A stretch of DNA of 64,000 nucleotides from Gnetum montanum. Taxonomy: Eukaryota > Streptophyta > Gnetopsida > Gnetales > Gnetaceae. The notes beneath the pieces are model-generated. The model ran no database searches. It was not told where the DNA came from and was given only the letters and a program-made list of their open reading frames with translations. This document shows, one piece after another, positions 11,582-22,884 of this stretch; the first letter of the stretch is position 1, and the number at the start of each line of letters is the position of its first letter. The stretch is from assembly GCA_015680685.1 (NCBI GenBank), contig MNCI01014538.1, positions 776,093 through 840,092 on the forward strand, read 5' to 3'. A program made the translations under genes and the position numbers.

Positions 11582-12343
11582 TATCTCCACAACTAAATGA
11601 AAAATCATCCTCGAGTTTCTTACAAAATATTGGGAAGGTATGGAATTATTAACTAAATGACATTGACAGTGACATGGAATGACATACCCAAAGTGGCCAG
11701 TGAATGGATCGACAACTGTATTACAACATTGGTGTTCATAACCATTGTGGTGAACACTGTACATAGATGACATCTAGACCCTCATTTGATAGCTTGACGA
11801 GAGAGAGAAAAGAAAATGAGGCACGTTGTTGCCAATGTAAAAAATGTGCACACTGTTGTTCATCCATGACCACATGACTAAGTGTGTTCCTTGCGTCAAT
11901 GCTCTAGCTCCAATCCATCCTAAGTACTCCCTCCTATCCTAGTCCATTGTTCATGTGATCACCATCTACACACACAACACAGTCATGAATTAGCAAGGAT
12001 AGATAAGATATAATGCAGTTGATACCTTGCCTTGATATGAAGCACATTGGCTAGGTTATGGGTATGGTAGATACTGGGTTAGAAGTTTGTAAGTGATAAC
12101 TACCCAAGGTGTAGGAGTGAGATAAGTAATGGAATGGAAAATTTGTGATAGGCCCCCACGACTAAGAGCGAACCTCCGGTAGCAATAGGGTGGAAAATGA
12201 AAGAAAAAGGAAGGTAAGAGGAATAACAACAGTGAAGCCAATAAATAGAAAATGGATGTCATGGGTGGGTTAAAATGAGAAATAGTTTATTACAAGAAAT
12301 GTTTAAGAGAAAAGAACTTAACAATTTCACCAAAAAGGAATGC

Positions 12344-12390
12344 TAGTGGGTCCTCCCCAAAGTAGGCTCATGCCCTTTATGCCTTGACAA
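12344..12390 (-). other. CNE2, element B copy
   Basis: Reverse complement reads GGGCATGAGCCTACTTTGG then GGAGGACCCACT. It matches A at 6172-6232 and C at 33321-33372, and lies ~470 bp downstream (element sense) of the CNE1 core. Confidence 0.6.
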
Positions 12391-12544
12391 ATGCTCAAAT
12401 CAAAGAGTTCGTAGGCTTTAGGAATGACATATGAAGACAATAGTTAAGAATTTACCCATAATAATTTACCAAAGAATAACAATGCCTTGACTAAGATATA
12501 GACTAATCATAAACTTGGCAATGAGGTAGAATACGGGAAGCAAT

Positions 12545-12975
12545 ACAGAAAGAGAAGAGAGAATGAAATGGAATCCCAAAATTAAGGTTATGTAAAGTTC
12601 CTTGTGTATTATGTGGTTAAGGTGACTTAATAAAATTCAGTCCAAATCCAAATTAAAACTAGCCACATCTAGTGACCTCGCATCAACGCACTTGACTGAC
12701 CCATCCTCCTGAAGCAACAAGAATGCCTTCAGAGAGCAACCACCATTCCAAAAAGAGAAGAATAGAGAAGCAGGAAGTGAGAAAGGGCCTTAGTTAGAGG
12801 GAACCTTCAAGCATGGGTAACATGTCTTTCCAGTGTCATAACCAGTGCTTATAGCCCATACTCCTTTATTACATCTAAGGGGTATGCTTTGAATTCTCAC
12901 TAGTTTTTTTTGTTTAAGTGGAAACCACACCATGCAAAGACTTATTGGATTCATTCAACTTCTTGATCTTAGTTG
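12545..12975 (-). other. CNE1, element B copy
   Basis: Aligns by eye with A 5630-6010 in element sense. The core at 12804-12835 reads on the minus strand GGAAAGACATGTTACCCATG followed by CTTGAAGG, identical over 20 nt to the first copy in C and two substitutions from A. Confidence 0.65.
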
Positions 12976-13477
12976 ACAGTGAAATGGTGGAAAACCTATA
13001 AAAAAATATCTAAGTACCCAAGAGAATAGCTAGCACAAATGCATCAGATCCCCTTGAAGTCACACCCTTTTCAATCCATTTGAATCTTTCCTTGGTTTGA
13101 AGAATACCAAGCCACAAATTCATTAATAAGTTTGATTAGAAAAAGGGACAGTACATTTTCAAAACAAAGGAAGACCATAAAGTTGATTGGATGAATGGAC
13201 GATGTGGACTCATTGCCTATTTTATCAAAAGAAACCATATCTTAGCATCAACATTGAAATTCAAAAGTAAAAATCAACATTAGCAATCAACACCATTATA
13301 GTACAATCCATCATCATGAGTACTTATTATGTAACAAGTGAGAATGAATCAAACAAAATGTAATAGAGAAAGAAATAGCAAAAATGTTAATGATGGTGTA
13401 AAATAAAAACAAGTAAATATGAAAATGTGTAAAATAAAAAAGAGGAAAGAAAATGAGGGCTTAGAATAATTAGAATT

Positions 13478-13498
13478 GATGGCCATCTCCCCCATGAC
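13478..13498 (-). promoter_or_regulatory. Internal G-tract after integrase, element B
   Basis: The minus strand reads CATGGGGGAGATGGCCATC just downstream of the integrase end, matching A at 2381-2398 almost base for base. It is distinct from the weak tract beside the 3' LTR. Confidence 0.5.
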
Positions 13499-13639
13499 TA
13501 AGTTGGAATGAGGAGATCCAAAATAATGAGTAGGGTTGTCCATTAACAAAGGTAGTATTAGTATTGGCCGTTTTAGGCTCATGGAAAGGTTTGGTATACT
13601 GGATGTTGACCAATAATTTCTTATTCGGGCTTCCAAGTT

Positions 13640-14900
13640 CATCATGGTCCTTGAAGGAAAAGTTTCATGAATGATATGAGTTCCTTCTCATAGCATTTGC
13701 AATTTAGTTCATTGTGGCACATGTGTAGGATTCCAATAAAGAACACTATCTCCTGGTTTGTATTTGACTTTTCTAATTCTTAGGTCATGACATTATTTGT
13801 TGAAGGCCTTGTGCAGTTTGTTGGATGACAGGGTAGCTAATTGATTTTCATCTAGCAAGTTAAGATTCATTAAGCATTCTTTATGTGCTAGATTAAGGTC
13901 ATGGTTAAGGTTACATGCTGTAGATAGTGTATAGAGCTCAGCTTGGATAGGAAGTGTTGGAAGTTTATCATACACTAGTTCATAGGGAGAGTAGCCTATA
14001 GGGAGTTTCCATGTGGAGCAATAGGCCCAAAGATCATCGTTTAGTTTGGTGCTCCAGTCTCGCCTATATTTGCTAATGGTTCGTATCAAAATTTTTGTGA
14101 TTTCCCTATTGGTGACTTCGGCTTGACCATTCGCTTGAGGATGATATGGTGTAGTCAATTTATGCTCAACTCCTAAGCGTTGCATCAACTTCTGAAAAGT
14201 TGCACCTATAAAATGTGTACCATTATTAGAAATAAGTGCACAAGGCATTGCAAAATTGTTTACGATTTGTTGTTGAACAAATTTTGTAGCAATAGATGGT
14301 GTACAGTCAGTAGCGGTAGCTACTTTTTCCCGTTTTGTGAAATAGTCAACAACAACAACAATGTATGCTTTTCCATTGGACATCAGTGTAATAGGCCCCA
14401 TAAAATCAATACCCCATATGTCAAAGGGTTCTAATGGTTAAATCCATTGTTGTGGATCCTCTATTCTAGCAATCATTCCTCCATTATGTTGGCAAAGCTC
14501 ACAAGATTCGACAAAATGATGGGCATCTCGAAATAATGTGGGCCAATAGTATCCTACAAGCAAGATTTTAATGGCCGTTCGTCTCCCAGCATAATGACCC
14601 CCACAAGGGCCCTTATGAGCATCTTGGAGAATTCACAATTGATCTACATTAGGAACACACCATTGAAGCAAGCCATCGGAACACACCTTGTAAAGGTGTC
14701 TATTGATTTCCATGAAATGTTTGACTCGGTGGAGAAACTGTTATTTCTTTTTAACATCCAGCCTTTGTGGTGTTTCTTGTGTGAGAAGATAAGTAAGAGT
14801 GCTACTATACCAATTTGTATCAGTTTGTGATTGATCATTTATTACACTTACAAAGAGGAGTTCATCAGGGAAGTGATCAGAATTTGGGTATTCATCCTCT
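13640..14900 (-). pseudogene. Integrase, element B
   Basis: The N-terminal HHCC zinc domain is readable at about 14455-14600 (HKGPCGGHYAG, YYWPTLF, CELCQHNGG). The core has Asp in VVDYF (14345-14347) and Glu in GQAEVTN (14117-14119), but the second catalytic Asp is changed to Asn (ISNNGTHF, 14225-14227). The longest clean frame is 202 codons, 13793-14401, carrying WAYCSTWKLPIGYSPYELVY and the LPTLPIQAELY motif. The C-terminal part continues with frame breaks to about 13640. Loss of the catalytic Asp alone would inactivate the enzyme. The order RT-RH-INT is the gypsy order. Confidence 0.85.
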
Positions 14901-16290
14901 TTGTTGTCCCAGTGCAACTAAGATAAATGATCAGCAACAACATTCTTGGTGCCTTTACGATCTACTATCGTGAGATCGAACTCTTGCAAGATCACAAGCC
15001 ATCATATGATGCAAGGGCTCACCGTTGATTTATTTATAAGGAACCAAGTCGCACTATGATCTATATGTACAAATACTTTATAGCCTAACACATAGTGCCT
15101 AAATTTCTCTAGTGTAAACACCACGGTCATTAACTCTTTTTCTATTGCAATATAATTGAGTTGTACACCAACAATACTTCAACTTGCATAGTGAATATAA
15201 TAGGGACATTTTTGGTCATCTAACTATGTAAGTACGGCTTCTAAAGCAAAATTGGATGCATTAGTCATTATATGGAATGGTCTGGACCAGTGAGGAGCTT
15301 GTAGAATAGGTGTTTCTACAAGCTTTTGCTTCAAGGTTTGGAAAGCTATCTCACATTCCTTGGTCCATTCAAAGGGTACGTCCTTTCTTGTTAATTTTAT
15401 TAATGGTTTTGCAATCTTTGAAAAGTTCTCAATGAAGCATCTATAATTGCTAGTATGTCCAAGGAATGATCAGATATCTTTTATAGTTTCAGGTTGATGA
15501 GTGATTCCTTGAATGATTTTAATTTTTTCATGATCTACCTCTATCCTTGTTTTTGAAATTTTATGCCCTAATACAATGCCCTCTTGGACCATTAAGTGGC
15601 TTTTTTGCCAACTGAGCCTTAGGTTGGTTTCAACACATCATTTTAGCCCTTGCTCTAATCAGTCCAATGCTTGTTCAAAGTTCACTCCATAGGTGGAGAA
15701 ATCCTCTATAAAAATATTCACATCATTTCCTATTTGCTACTGAAATATACTAAGAACCAAATGTTGAAATGTTGCTAGGGCATTGCACAAGCCAAATGAC
15801 ATCTACCTATATGAAAATGTTCCCTAAGGACTCATGAATGTAGTATTGGCTTGATCTTATGGTGCTATTTGGATTTGATTGTACCCACTATAACCATCCA
15901 GAAAACTATAATAACAATGTCCTACAATGGTATCTAAGACTTGGTCAACAAATGGAAATGGGAAATGATCTTTAAATGTTGCCTTGTTTAATAGCCTAAA
16001 GTCTATACACAGCCTCCATTTACCATCTTTTTTAGGCACAATGACCAATGGACTAACCCATATCAACAATGGGGTAGATGAACCCAGCCTTCAGAAGTTG
16101 TTCAATTTCTTCCTTAACTACTTGCTTAAGCTTTGGGTTCAGTTGTCTTTGCGATTGCTGTCGAGTCTTCATAGAGGGGTTAGTGTAAATTCTATGTTGG
16201 CATATCTTAGGATCTATTTCGGTTAATTCAGGATATGACCAAGCAAAGGCTTTTAACCATTTTTTTACCACCTTTAGCAGTCTTTCTTTT
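14880..16290 (-). pseudogene. Reverse transcriptase and RNase H, element B
   Basis: RT begins near 16271 with PKLKQVVKEEIEQLL, then SPLVIVPKKDGKWRLCIDFR, LLNKATFKDHFPFPFVDQVL and LDGYSGYNQIQIAP, all typical Athila RT blocks. A frame change near 16060 separates the first two. The catalytic box is at 15701-15712 and reads F-I-E-D in place of F-M-D-D, so one metal-binding Asp is lost. RNase H follows from about 15290 with the motifs FVHIDHSATWFLINK and NVVADHLS near 14930-15060. Several stops lie between the frames. It copies element RNA into DNA in the family; this copy cannot. Confidence 0.85.
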
Positions 16291-16292
16291 TA

Positions 16293-16640
16293 TTAAGCGG
16301 CGAGCTTAGCATTAATGATTACTAGTTTTCCATTCTTGAGAAATGCATACTCTATACTGGTGGGCAATGATTTTAATTCAAGGGGCTCTTGCTTAAACTC
16401 ATCAAGGATTTCCAACTTTCCCCAGTTGATATTTTCAATGTCAGTGCTTGGAAGTTGGCGATGGACTTGCTCTAATGCATCTATACTATCGATATAGACA
16501 CAAGTCAAGCTTTCAGTTGGTTCCATGCATAAAGTTGAATTACTTTCCAGGTCAGCTATCAACCACTAGGTGTCTTCCTGTCTTGTGGCTACTGCATACA
16601 GGCATCTTTGTATGTTAGATACTTGTGCACACTGGTTGCA
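16293..16640 (-). pseudogene. PR-RT linker region, element B
   Basis: An 89-codon open segment (16293-16562) with MEPTESLTCVYID, WGKLEILDEF and EYAFLKNGKLVIINAKLA. The same linker is present in element F at 62439-62720 (MEPTKSLTCAYVE, WGELEILDHF, EYAFFKNGKLVIINVKL). Such a spacer between protease and RT is typical of Athila polyproteins. No enzymatic motif is seen. Confidence 0.7.
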
Positions 16641-16929
16641 TGCAGGCAATGTTAAGCATTGAACAAACTAGGACTTTTGCATGCAGTTACACCCTATGCT
16701 ACTATATGCGATTCATGGAACTTTTTTTTCTTAATCTTTTCAAACATATTTTCTTTTGATATCTCTACGAAAAGATCATGTATTCCTAGGCACACATCAA
16801 TCATACTTAGCGATGCTCTTTCCATTATCATTAGAAAGTCTTACTTGTAGTTGTTAACTTGAATCACTAGGAAATCAGCTAGATATGACCATCCACAAAT
16901 AGTGATGATAATGTCCTCCACTAGTCCCA

Positions 16930-17230
16930 ATGGAACAGTGATGGACTAGTAGGCCAACTCTAAACGAATGTTACTCTTCTTTAGCGGAGGTAGATTCCAG
17001 GCTCTATACATTTCCTAGGAGATAAAATTAACACCAGAACCTGAGTCCAAAAGAGCTTTACAAGGCTCATTTCTAGCAATTTGTAAATAAATTAGAGGGC
17101 TTCCAGGATCAAAGAATTTTCTAGGAAGATGACCAACTTTAATCCAATTAGTGATGGTGTGAGTTAATATGACAGTGTGCATTGAGTGTGGTTTTTGGTT
17201 TGAAGGAAGATTCGAAGATTCAAACAATGA
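16930..17230 (-). pseudogene. Aspartic protease, element B
   Basis: Retropepsin-like domain that cleaves the element polyprotein. The active-site triplet is intact as D-S-G (Asp at 17045-17047) in KALLDSGSGVNFIS, preceded by SPLIYLQIARNEPCK. The downstream half has stops after NFIS and in the NIRLEL segment, and the flap region is hard to read. Homologues in C and F carry D-F-G and N-S-G instead. Confidence 0.75.
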
Positions 17231-19704
17231 TGAGGCATTTGTATAATTAGCTACTTTTCATTGTAAGGACTTGGTTGGACTGTTGGTTCTAAAGAAAGAT
17301 CTCTTCTTTGATCAATTGTTTGATTCAATAGTAGGTTGAAGATTGATAGCCCTTATAACATTATGTTGTTGTGGCTGGGTAGGAAGCTCATCCTACATAG
17401 TTGGATCAAGTGGTAATGGAGCTAAGGGTGGAAGAGATGCAAACAGATGAGAAGGATAGTACATATGTGGAGCATCACTCCTAGAAGAAGAAGTTCTATA
17501 GTACTTGGGGGTCTGGTAGTGAGGCTGAAATGCGATGTAACTAGTAGAGTCACATGGAGAGATCGGATACTAAACGTAATACTCGTATGGATCAGGTTGA
17601 TGGTAAGGGTATTGTTGACATGGTGGTGGCATTCCCCATGATTGTGGGTGTTGCCATCATTGATACTGTTCATTCGATTGTGGTGGAGTTCCACTTGGAT
17701 AATATGTCAAGGGTTGGGGGAACTGCCTTGGGTTACCTTGAGGATAAGGTAACCTTCTGGGTGTTTGCCGTCTATTTAATCATAGGTTTAGTGCATATAC
17801 CCCAGACTCTTACAGATGTGACACCATTGGGAAACATCCCTTAGGATGGTCATATTGGCAAATCTTACATCCGCCATCATTGTCTGTGTCCGAATCCACA
17901 ACCTCTTCAATGACAACAACCTTTCCCTTACCCTTGTTACATGCATACTGAGCTTCTTTCTTTTTCCTTCTCTCTTAGTCACTACTTTGTTCTCTAGACT
18001 CCTCTACTATTTTTAGGATAGTTTAAAATTTGTTGTCTAGGGAGTTCCACATTTGATCCACCTTTGCCAATACTTCTAATGCAAATTTTTGAATGGACAA
18101 AGTCTTTCTACTCACTATCTTTTCAAGTGGTGACTCTTCTTCATCTTCGCAAAATCTAATTTCCTTTTTCCAGAGGGAAGGATCTCTATTGTGCTCCTTC
18201 GCACTTTCTCTTTTTCTCAACTCACCTTCCTCCTTGGCAACTTACTCCAACAATATTTGTATTTGATGGGCTTTGAGCTTAGATAGACTTCCTTGGGCAT
18301 AAGTCCCAAGGGTTCTTTGTGTTTCATACCTAAGCCCATCTACAAGATGGCATAATTGTTCCTTTTGCGAGTAACCATGGCTAGGGAAATGATGTAATAA
18401 TGAATAATATCAGCCCATGGCAGCATCTAAGGATTCATGTCCTCCTTGTTTCCATCCTTGGATTTGCTTACGTAGGTTGGACACTCAGGAGTACGTTTGA
18501 TACTTATCATTGAATAGCTCCAACATGATACTCCATCGAAAAATGGATTCTAGTTCTAAGGACCGGTACTAGCTTTCTACTTCCTTGATCAATGTCCATG
18601 AAAACAACTTTAGCTTTTTCCACTTGTTTTCTATATTCTCCAAGGCACATGCATCGTGGAATGCCTGCAAATGGCTTTGAAGATTAGCATTGTATCCACC
18701 TTCAAATCGTGGGATGTTATTCATGTCAAGTCTTTTGATCCCACCATATTTCCGGTGCCTTGTTGGAATCCTGACAACCTCTACTATATTTAACATACTT
18801 TAGGTGGCGAGTAGGGATTCATCATGATCATGCTGCCTATGGCGTCTATGATGCCTATGTTGTTCCCTACTCTCCCTTCTTTCATGATGTATCTCTCTAA
18901 AATGCCCTCATCCCCTTTCTCTACTATTTTTCTGTGATTTCTATTTTTCCTACCATTGTCCTCATGGTCTCGCCCTTTGCGATTGTGTTTAGATCTCAGA
19001 GGAGAGGGGGAAGAAGATGGTGAAGGTGAAGAGGAAGGAGGATTGGCACCATGACAGTTCTTGCCATCTTCTCTTCGGTGGTTGCAGCCTCGGTCGTGGT
19101 TACGATCAGAATGTTCATCATTGTCATGCATTCATGTTCCTTTTCTGAACCCTTTGTGTTCTTTGGTATCAGAACCTAGGTTATGAATAGTTGAGTGAAA
19201 ATTTTGATACTCAACTCCTTGACCAAAGTCGAAGAGAGGAACATCGTTTTGTGGAAAACCTCCCAGGACAGGTTCACCACTGTTGTTTTCACTTAGGATA
19301 TACGAGACATCCTGACATCACTTCCCCTTTATGAATTCATAATGTCTCTCCTATTGTAGATCCCTTTGACATTATGCCTCTGTGGGTCGATAATCTCTTG
19401 AATCTTATTTATGCACAACATACTTTGACTGTAAGTGCTATATACCAATTCGTGTGAGAGCACGAAGAAGCATGCTTGGGATTGAGTGATTGGAAGGTAA
19501 CACTATGTTGCCTTCTAAATCACGCCATCGCAGTTGTTCATCTTGGTGGAGGATAAAGGTAAATTTTGGTACATACTCATCAGGATGAGCATATACCATG
19601 TGGAATTGTTGGGGCACTGGGGGATCATCATGTGCACCTCGCCTCCGATTGTTCATGGTATTAGACCTAGTCAATGAAGCACTCTTATAAGAAGAATGAG
19701 ACAT
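17228..19704 (-). pseudogene. Gag, element B
   Basis: Start at 19704 (MSHSSYKSASLTRS), 118 bases after the PBS. The N-terminal segment carries KFTFILHQDEQLRWRDLEGN, shared with C and F. A charged, Ser/Pro-rich region lies at 18790-19131, and the capsid-like core at 18400-18796 (MNNIPRFEGGYNANLQSHL, KKLKLFSWTLIKE). A zinc-knuckle-like motif at 17834-17869 reads CKICQYDHPKGC (C-x2-C-x3-H-x3-C, a spacing unlike the usual CCHC knuckle), followed by a Pro/Gln-rich tail. Gag packages element RNA. Frames change repeatedly and stops are common, so this is a relic. Confidence 0.8.
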
Positions 19705-19821
19705 GATTGATTACTCAGTGTGCAGTACCCTTTTCTGGTGATTGTAGGATAGTTAATCTTAAGGGTTCGTTCTAATGATGGAAGGATTTCCTAAGTTCTC
19801 ATCATTGCACAAACCACAAAA

Positions 19822-19839
19822 TCCCCAACAACGGTGCCA
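19822..19839 (-). promoter_or_regulatory. Primer-binding site (tRNA-Asp type), element B
   Basis: The minus strand reads TGGCACCGTTGTTGGGGA, one base inside the 5' LTR end. It is close to the TGGCGCCGTTGCCGGGGA complementary to plant tRNA-Asp that is used by Athila elements. Confidence 0.85.
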
Positions 19840-19840
19840 A

Positions 19841-20710
19841 TGATGAGCAACGAGGGACCCTTATGCCCAACCATATAAATATGAGTGTTCACATGCAATC
19901 TAGTCGAACTCCAAGGATTAAGTGCTTATGCGCCTACATAGAACAAGGATGAGTTATGCAGTCGTTGTCTTCCCAAGCTTACTTGTAAGACACAACTGTA
20001 TGGTTAAGTAAACTCGAGGTATATGATTTTTATGTTTTTTTTTATATTTTCGATCTTAGTCTCCTAAGTGTGTGCAATGAAAATATTTAATTAACTAATG
20101 GGTTTTTGTAACTCTAATGTGAATCAAATCCTAACACCAGCATCCGTTCCCACTCCTTGGACACATCCTGAACTAGTGCAACATTGCTGGGGATACCAAA
20201 TGCTAGTCATTATTGGGTTACCAAGTGTTCCACGTATGCTTGAAGTGGTCGTGCTGAGTGTGCTAATTCGTTGATAATTAATAATTAATAATTCGATAAA
20301 AATAACATTAATTAACTAACAAAAGAATCAAATAATAGTAAATAACATTGAATGCAATAATTATGATATTCTAAATGTTGCAAGGTTTATCATAAAGTTC
20401 ATCTTTATTTTCGGACATAAGGTGTGCTCAAGTACACAATGCTCGAATAAAGATCCATTCACTCTATGACTTCTACTGTGGGCACTCAGAAATAATTCTA
20501 ACTCTAGAATAGAAAAATTGCAAGAGTTTGGCTAAAGGACTGAAAGGAAAAACTCCCAAACCAAGCACCCCGATCTCTTATTTATAGCTAATGAAATAGG
20601 TTTCAACATTGCGTGTTCGATATTGCTTGGCCCATTCAATATCGTGTATTCGATATCGTGGGTCCGATATTGAGGGTCCGATATCAGGTCACTTATTTGG
20701 TGACTCATCA
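19841..20710 (-). mobile_element. 5' LTR of element B
   Basis: 870 bp, with TATA box at 20579-20586 (minus). U3, at the right-hand end, contains a cluster of GATATCG/CGATATC words between 20616 and 20687, several of them palindromic, that its partner LTR lacks. This LTR would drive transcription leftwards. Confidence 0.9.
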
Positions 20711-20715
20711 CACTT

Positions 20716-20879
20716 AATCATACACTTGAACTTACACAAGTAAAGCCAAGAAGACAATGATCACATTTCAAATTGCCCATCGATGCATTTAGGGGCTAAG
20801 TCCATAGAATTCGATTAGATCGCTAATGCAACGCTTACGATTTGTATGGTTAGGCGTAGGGACTACTTGCTACTCATCA
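20716..20879 (+). mobile_element. 3' LTR of element A, second part
   Basis: Continues LTR A after the B insertion and its target duplication, ending CTACTCATCA. Near-identical in content to 915-1080. It ends with the family word GTATGGTTAGGCGTAGGGAC, also present in the LTRs of B, C, D and F in their own orientations. Confidence 0.8.
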
Positions 20880-21297
20880 AAGGTATTAATCCTCCCTCCC
20901 TAAATTGAATCTTCCTCTTGGCAAATAGAGTTAAGAATTACGTTATAACAAAACATAGCTCAACTAACTAAAATTTAAGACTATAGCTGCTCATTTAAGC
21001 TAATTAATATAAGCCACATTGCTAACACTCAGCTATGGTTAATTACACAATACTAATAGTCAACACTTAAAATCAATCCATTAGTTAACCAATCATAAGC
21101 ATACCTATCACCACCATAAATTGTGTTCTACACCACTCTTCATTGTAATGCATCATCTCTAAACTTAATCATACTTTGCATTTCTTATTTATTAGTTATG
21201 AAAAATTAGCCACTGACTTTGCCCGTCTTAGGTTGCTTCCTTTAGGAACTTCTCCTTTTTCTAAGGATATATATTTTTAAAACTCTTAGACATACTA
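20880..21297. repeat. ~420-bp block following LTR A, second copy
   Basis: Matches 1081-1512 by eye with scattered substitutions and a short internal deletion near its end, and stops matching at the same place (after CTTAGACATAC). Either the element was tandemly arranged, or LTR plus block form one duplicated unit. Confidence 0.55.
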
Positions 21298-22135
21298 TTA
21301 CCAAGGTAAACATCTACAAAAATTAACTATTTACTTTTTTGTTGTCCACTCTATGGTTCATCTATCTAATGTTGATAGGTTATAGGTTAGCACATGAATG
21401 ATCATAACTACTCAAATTATCATAATTGTACAACAACTCGACAAACAATAGAAGCAATTGTTGCTAAAAAACACATAAATGTTTTTTCTTCAAAATCCTA
21501 ACTGACTTGAACCTAAACCTTTTATCCTTGGAGCTACTTATAAAACTCAAACAAACTTTAATCATGAATTTACTACCATTCTTGAATACCATGTTGTCAT
21601 ACTTTGAAATAAATATTTGAAAATGTCAAATTTGTGATGTCCCTTTACGAGTTATGGTCTAAAAATAAACCTAACATGGTGACAAAGTGAAGATGCAGTA
21701 AACTAGAATTCTAAGTAATTAAATACAATTTAATTGTTGAGGCTGAACTTTTTTAAGCAAGTAAAAAAGAACATAGAAAATCATAATTGTATGAGCAAGC
21801 AATGTAGAGTATAGAAAATCATAATTTTATGAGAAAGTAATGTTATAATGTTCGTAAAGCATTGTTAAATTTAGGATATAGTTCTCCATCATTTTCAAAG
21901 GCCCGTTACAAGATTTTTACTATTTTTTAATTAAATTAATTTGTTATGATCTCCTAAATCCCAATCATGCACGATTGACCCATGGCATTATATGAAAATT
22001 TCATATATCTTCAAAGTAAATTTATTTTAAAAAATTATAAGGAAAACATACAAAGGATTTGGAAAAACATTGCTTGGAACTTATGATGATTTTTTTTTAT
22101 TGGGGTCAAAGTTACGAAGCAACTCCGTATGGGTT
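21298..22135. other. AT-rich stretch, nothing recognised
   Basis: No open frame of note, no RNA gene and no clear repeat. The sequence from 21470 to 21660 has weak coding character in a broken frame but matches no family I recognise. Confidence 0.5.
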
Positions 22136-22827
22136 TGATCATGGGTGAAATCCACAACTAACCCAGATTTGAAATGGAGAAAATGTAGCTGTGATCCTCC
22201 AAATGAAGTCTGAATTGACCCATATAATAGTGCTATGGTGCACGGGCAAAACTGCAGGCTGTGTGTGAGAGAGGTAGCAAGGTTGGTGGTGGCCTGCTAC
22301 CTCCCCCATGGTTTGGGGGTTGTGGGGGCACAAGGGGTTCTCCACTCCTTGTGTCTTCGGAACCATACTGGCATGGCAGTTCTAGGCATTAGTAAGAGGA
22401 GGCTACGACCTACCTCATTACCCCACTCGGTAGGACCTTGCCTATGAGGGTTGCATAGTTCAACTCTACGTTGGGGTGTTTTTATTGGGTGTGTCATGGG
22501 ACGTGCTATGGGATGTTGTGTGCGCTCCTTGGAGTGCAACACCAACTACTAGCATGCAGTGATGAATCTGGAGGGTTCAACTAGTAGTCCTCATGGTGTC
22601 CACGTGAGTGGAGCAAGAGAGTGCTATCTAGCTTGTTAGCGTATCGCGAAGATTGTTTATGAAACACCGCTCAGGAGACATGCTAACACTAACACATCAT
22701 TTGTTGGCATGTGTTTCAGGATTGTTGATTGCTGAGGCGTATTCCTCTTGAGTTTTTTCCCGATTTAGAATCTGCTTGGGAAACTCTTGGGGTGCCGAAC
22801 AATGTGCTCAGGGACAACATTGTTACA
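22136..22827 (+). mobile_element. LTR-like segment of a chromovirus-type element (element G)
   Basis: GC-richer than its surroundings, ending GTTACA two bases before a tRNA-iMet primer site. The last ~100 bp (from about 22728) are repeated at 24835-24926 before a second such site. The left limit is uncertain; TGATCATG near 22137 could be the start. No partner LTR is in the window. Confidence 0.45.
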
Positions 22828-22829
22828 GA

Positions 22830-22846
22830 TGGTATCAGAGCCTCAC
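22830..22846 (+). promoter_or_regulatory. Primer-binding site (tRNA-iMet type), element G
   Basis: TGGTATCAGAGCCTCAC matches the initiator-Met primer site common to many plant gypsy and copia elements, and differs from the tRNA-Asp site of the Athila-type elements here. A decayed copy (TGGTATCATAGCCTCAC) lies at 24930-24946. Confidence 0.8.
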
Positions 22847-22884
22847 AGTTTTAGTTATTGGGAAACTTTCTTGCTAAGTGGGTA

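Larger units (their letters stand above)
11582..13477 (-). other. Post-integrase region of element B, no ORF3
   Basis: About 1.9 kb between the internal G-tract and the 3' LTR. It retains conserved blocks CNE1 (within 12545-12975) and CNE2 (12344-12390), but the ~760 bp between CNE2 and the LTR contain no trace of the ORF3 domain or coiled coil found in A and C. A deletion of ORF3, or an ancestral form lacking it, would both explain this. Confidence 0.6.
10764..20710 (-). mobile_element. Element B: complete-layout Athila-type LTR retrotransposon, nested in LTR A
   Basis: Two direct LTRs (10764-11581 and 19841-20710) enclose gag, PR, RT-RH and INT remnants on the minus strand. Host duplications CACTT lie at 10759-10763 and 20711-20715, and removing the element restores a continuous LTR A, proving nested insertion. 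LTR ends are inverted repeats TGATGAG...CTCATCA. By eye the two LTRs differ at about one base in ten over the first ~180 bp, so the insertion is old. All ORFs are broken. Unlike A and C it has no ORF3 between integrase and its 3' LTR. Confidence 0.92.

Noticed and set aside
17422-17694. Opposite-strand open frames around 17.4-17.8 kb as genes
   Set aside because: They fall in the low-complexity Pro/His/Tyr-rich tail of gag of element B; the plus-strand frames are antisense to it.
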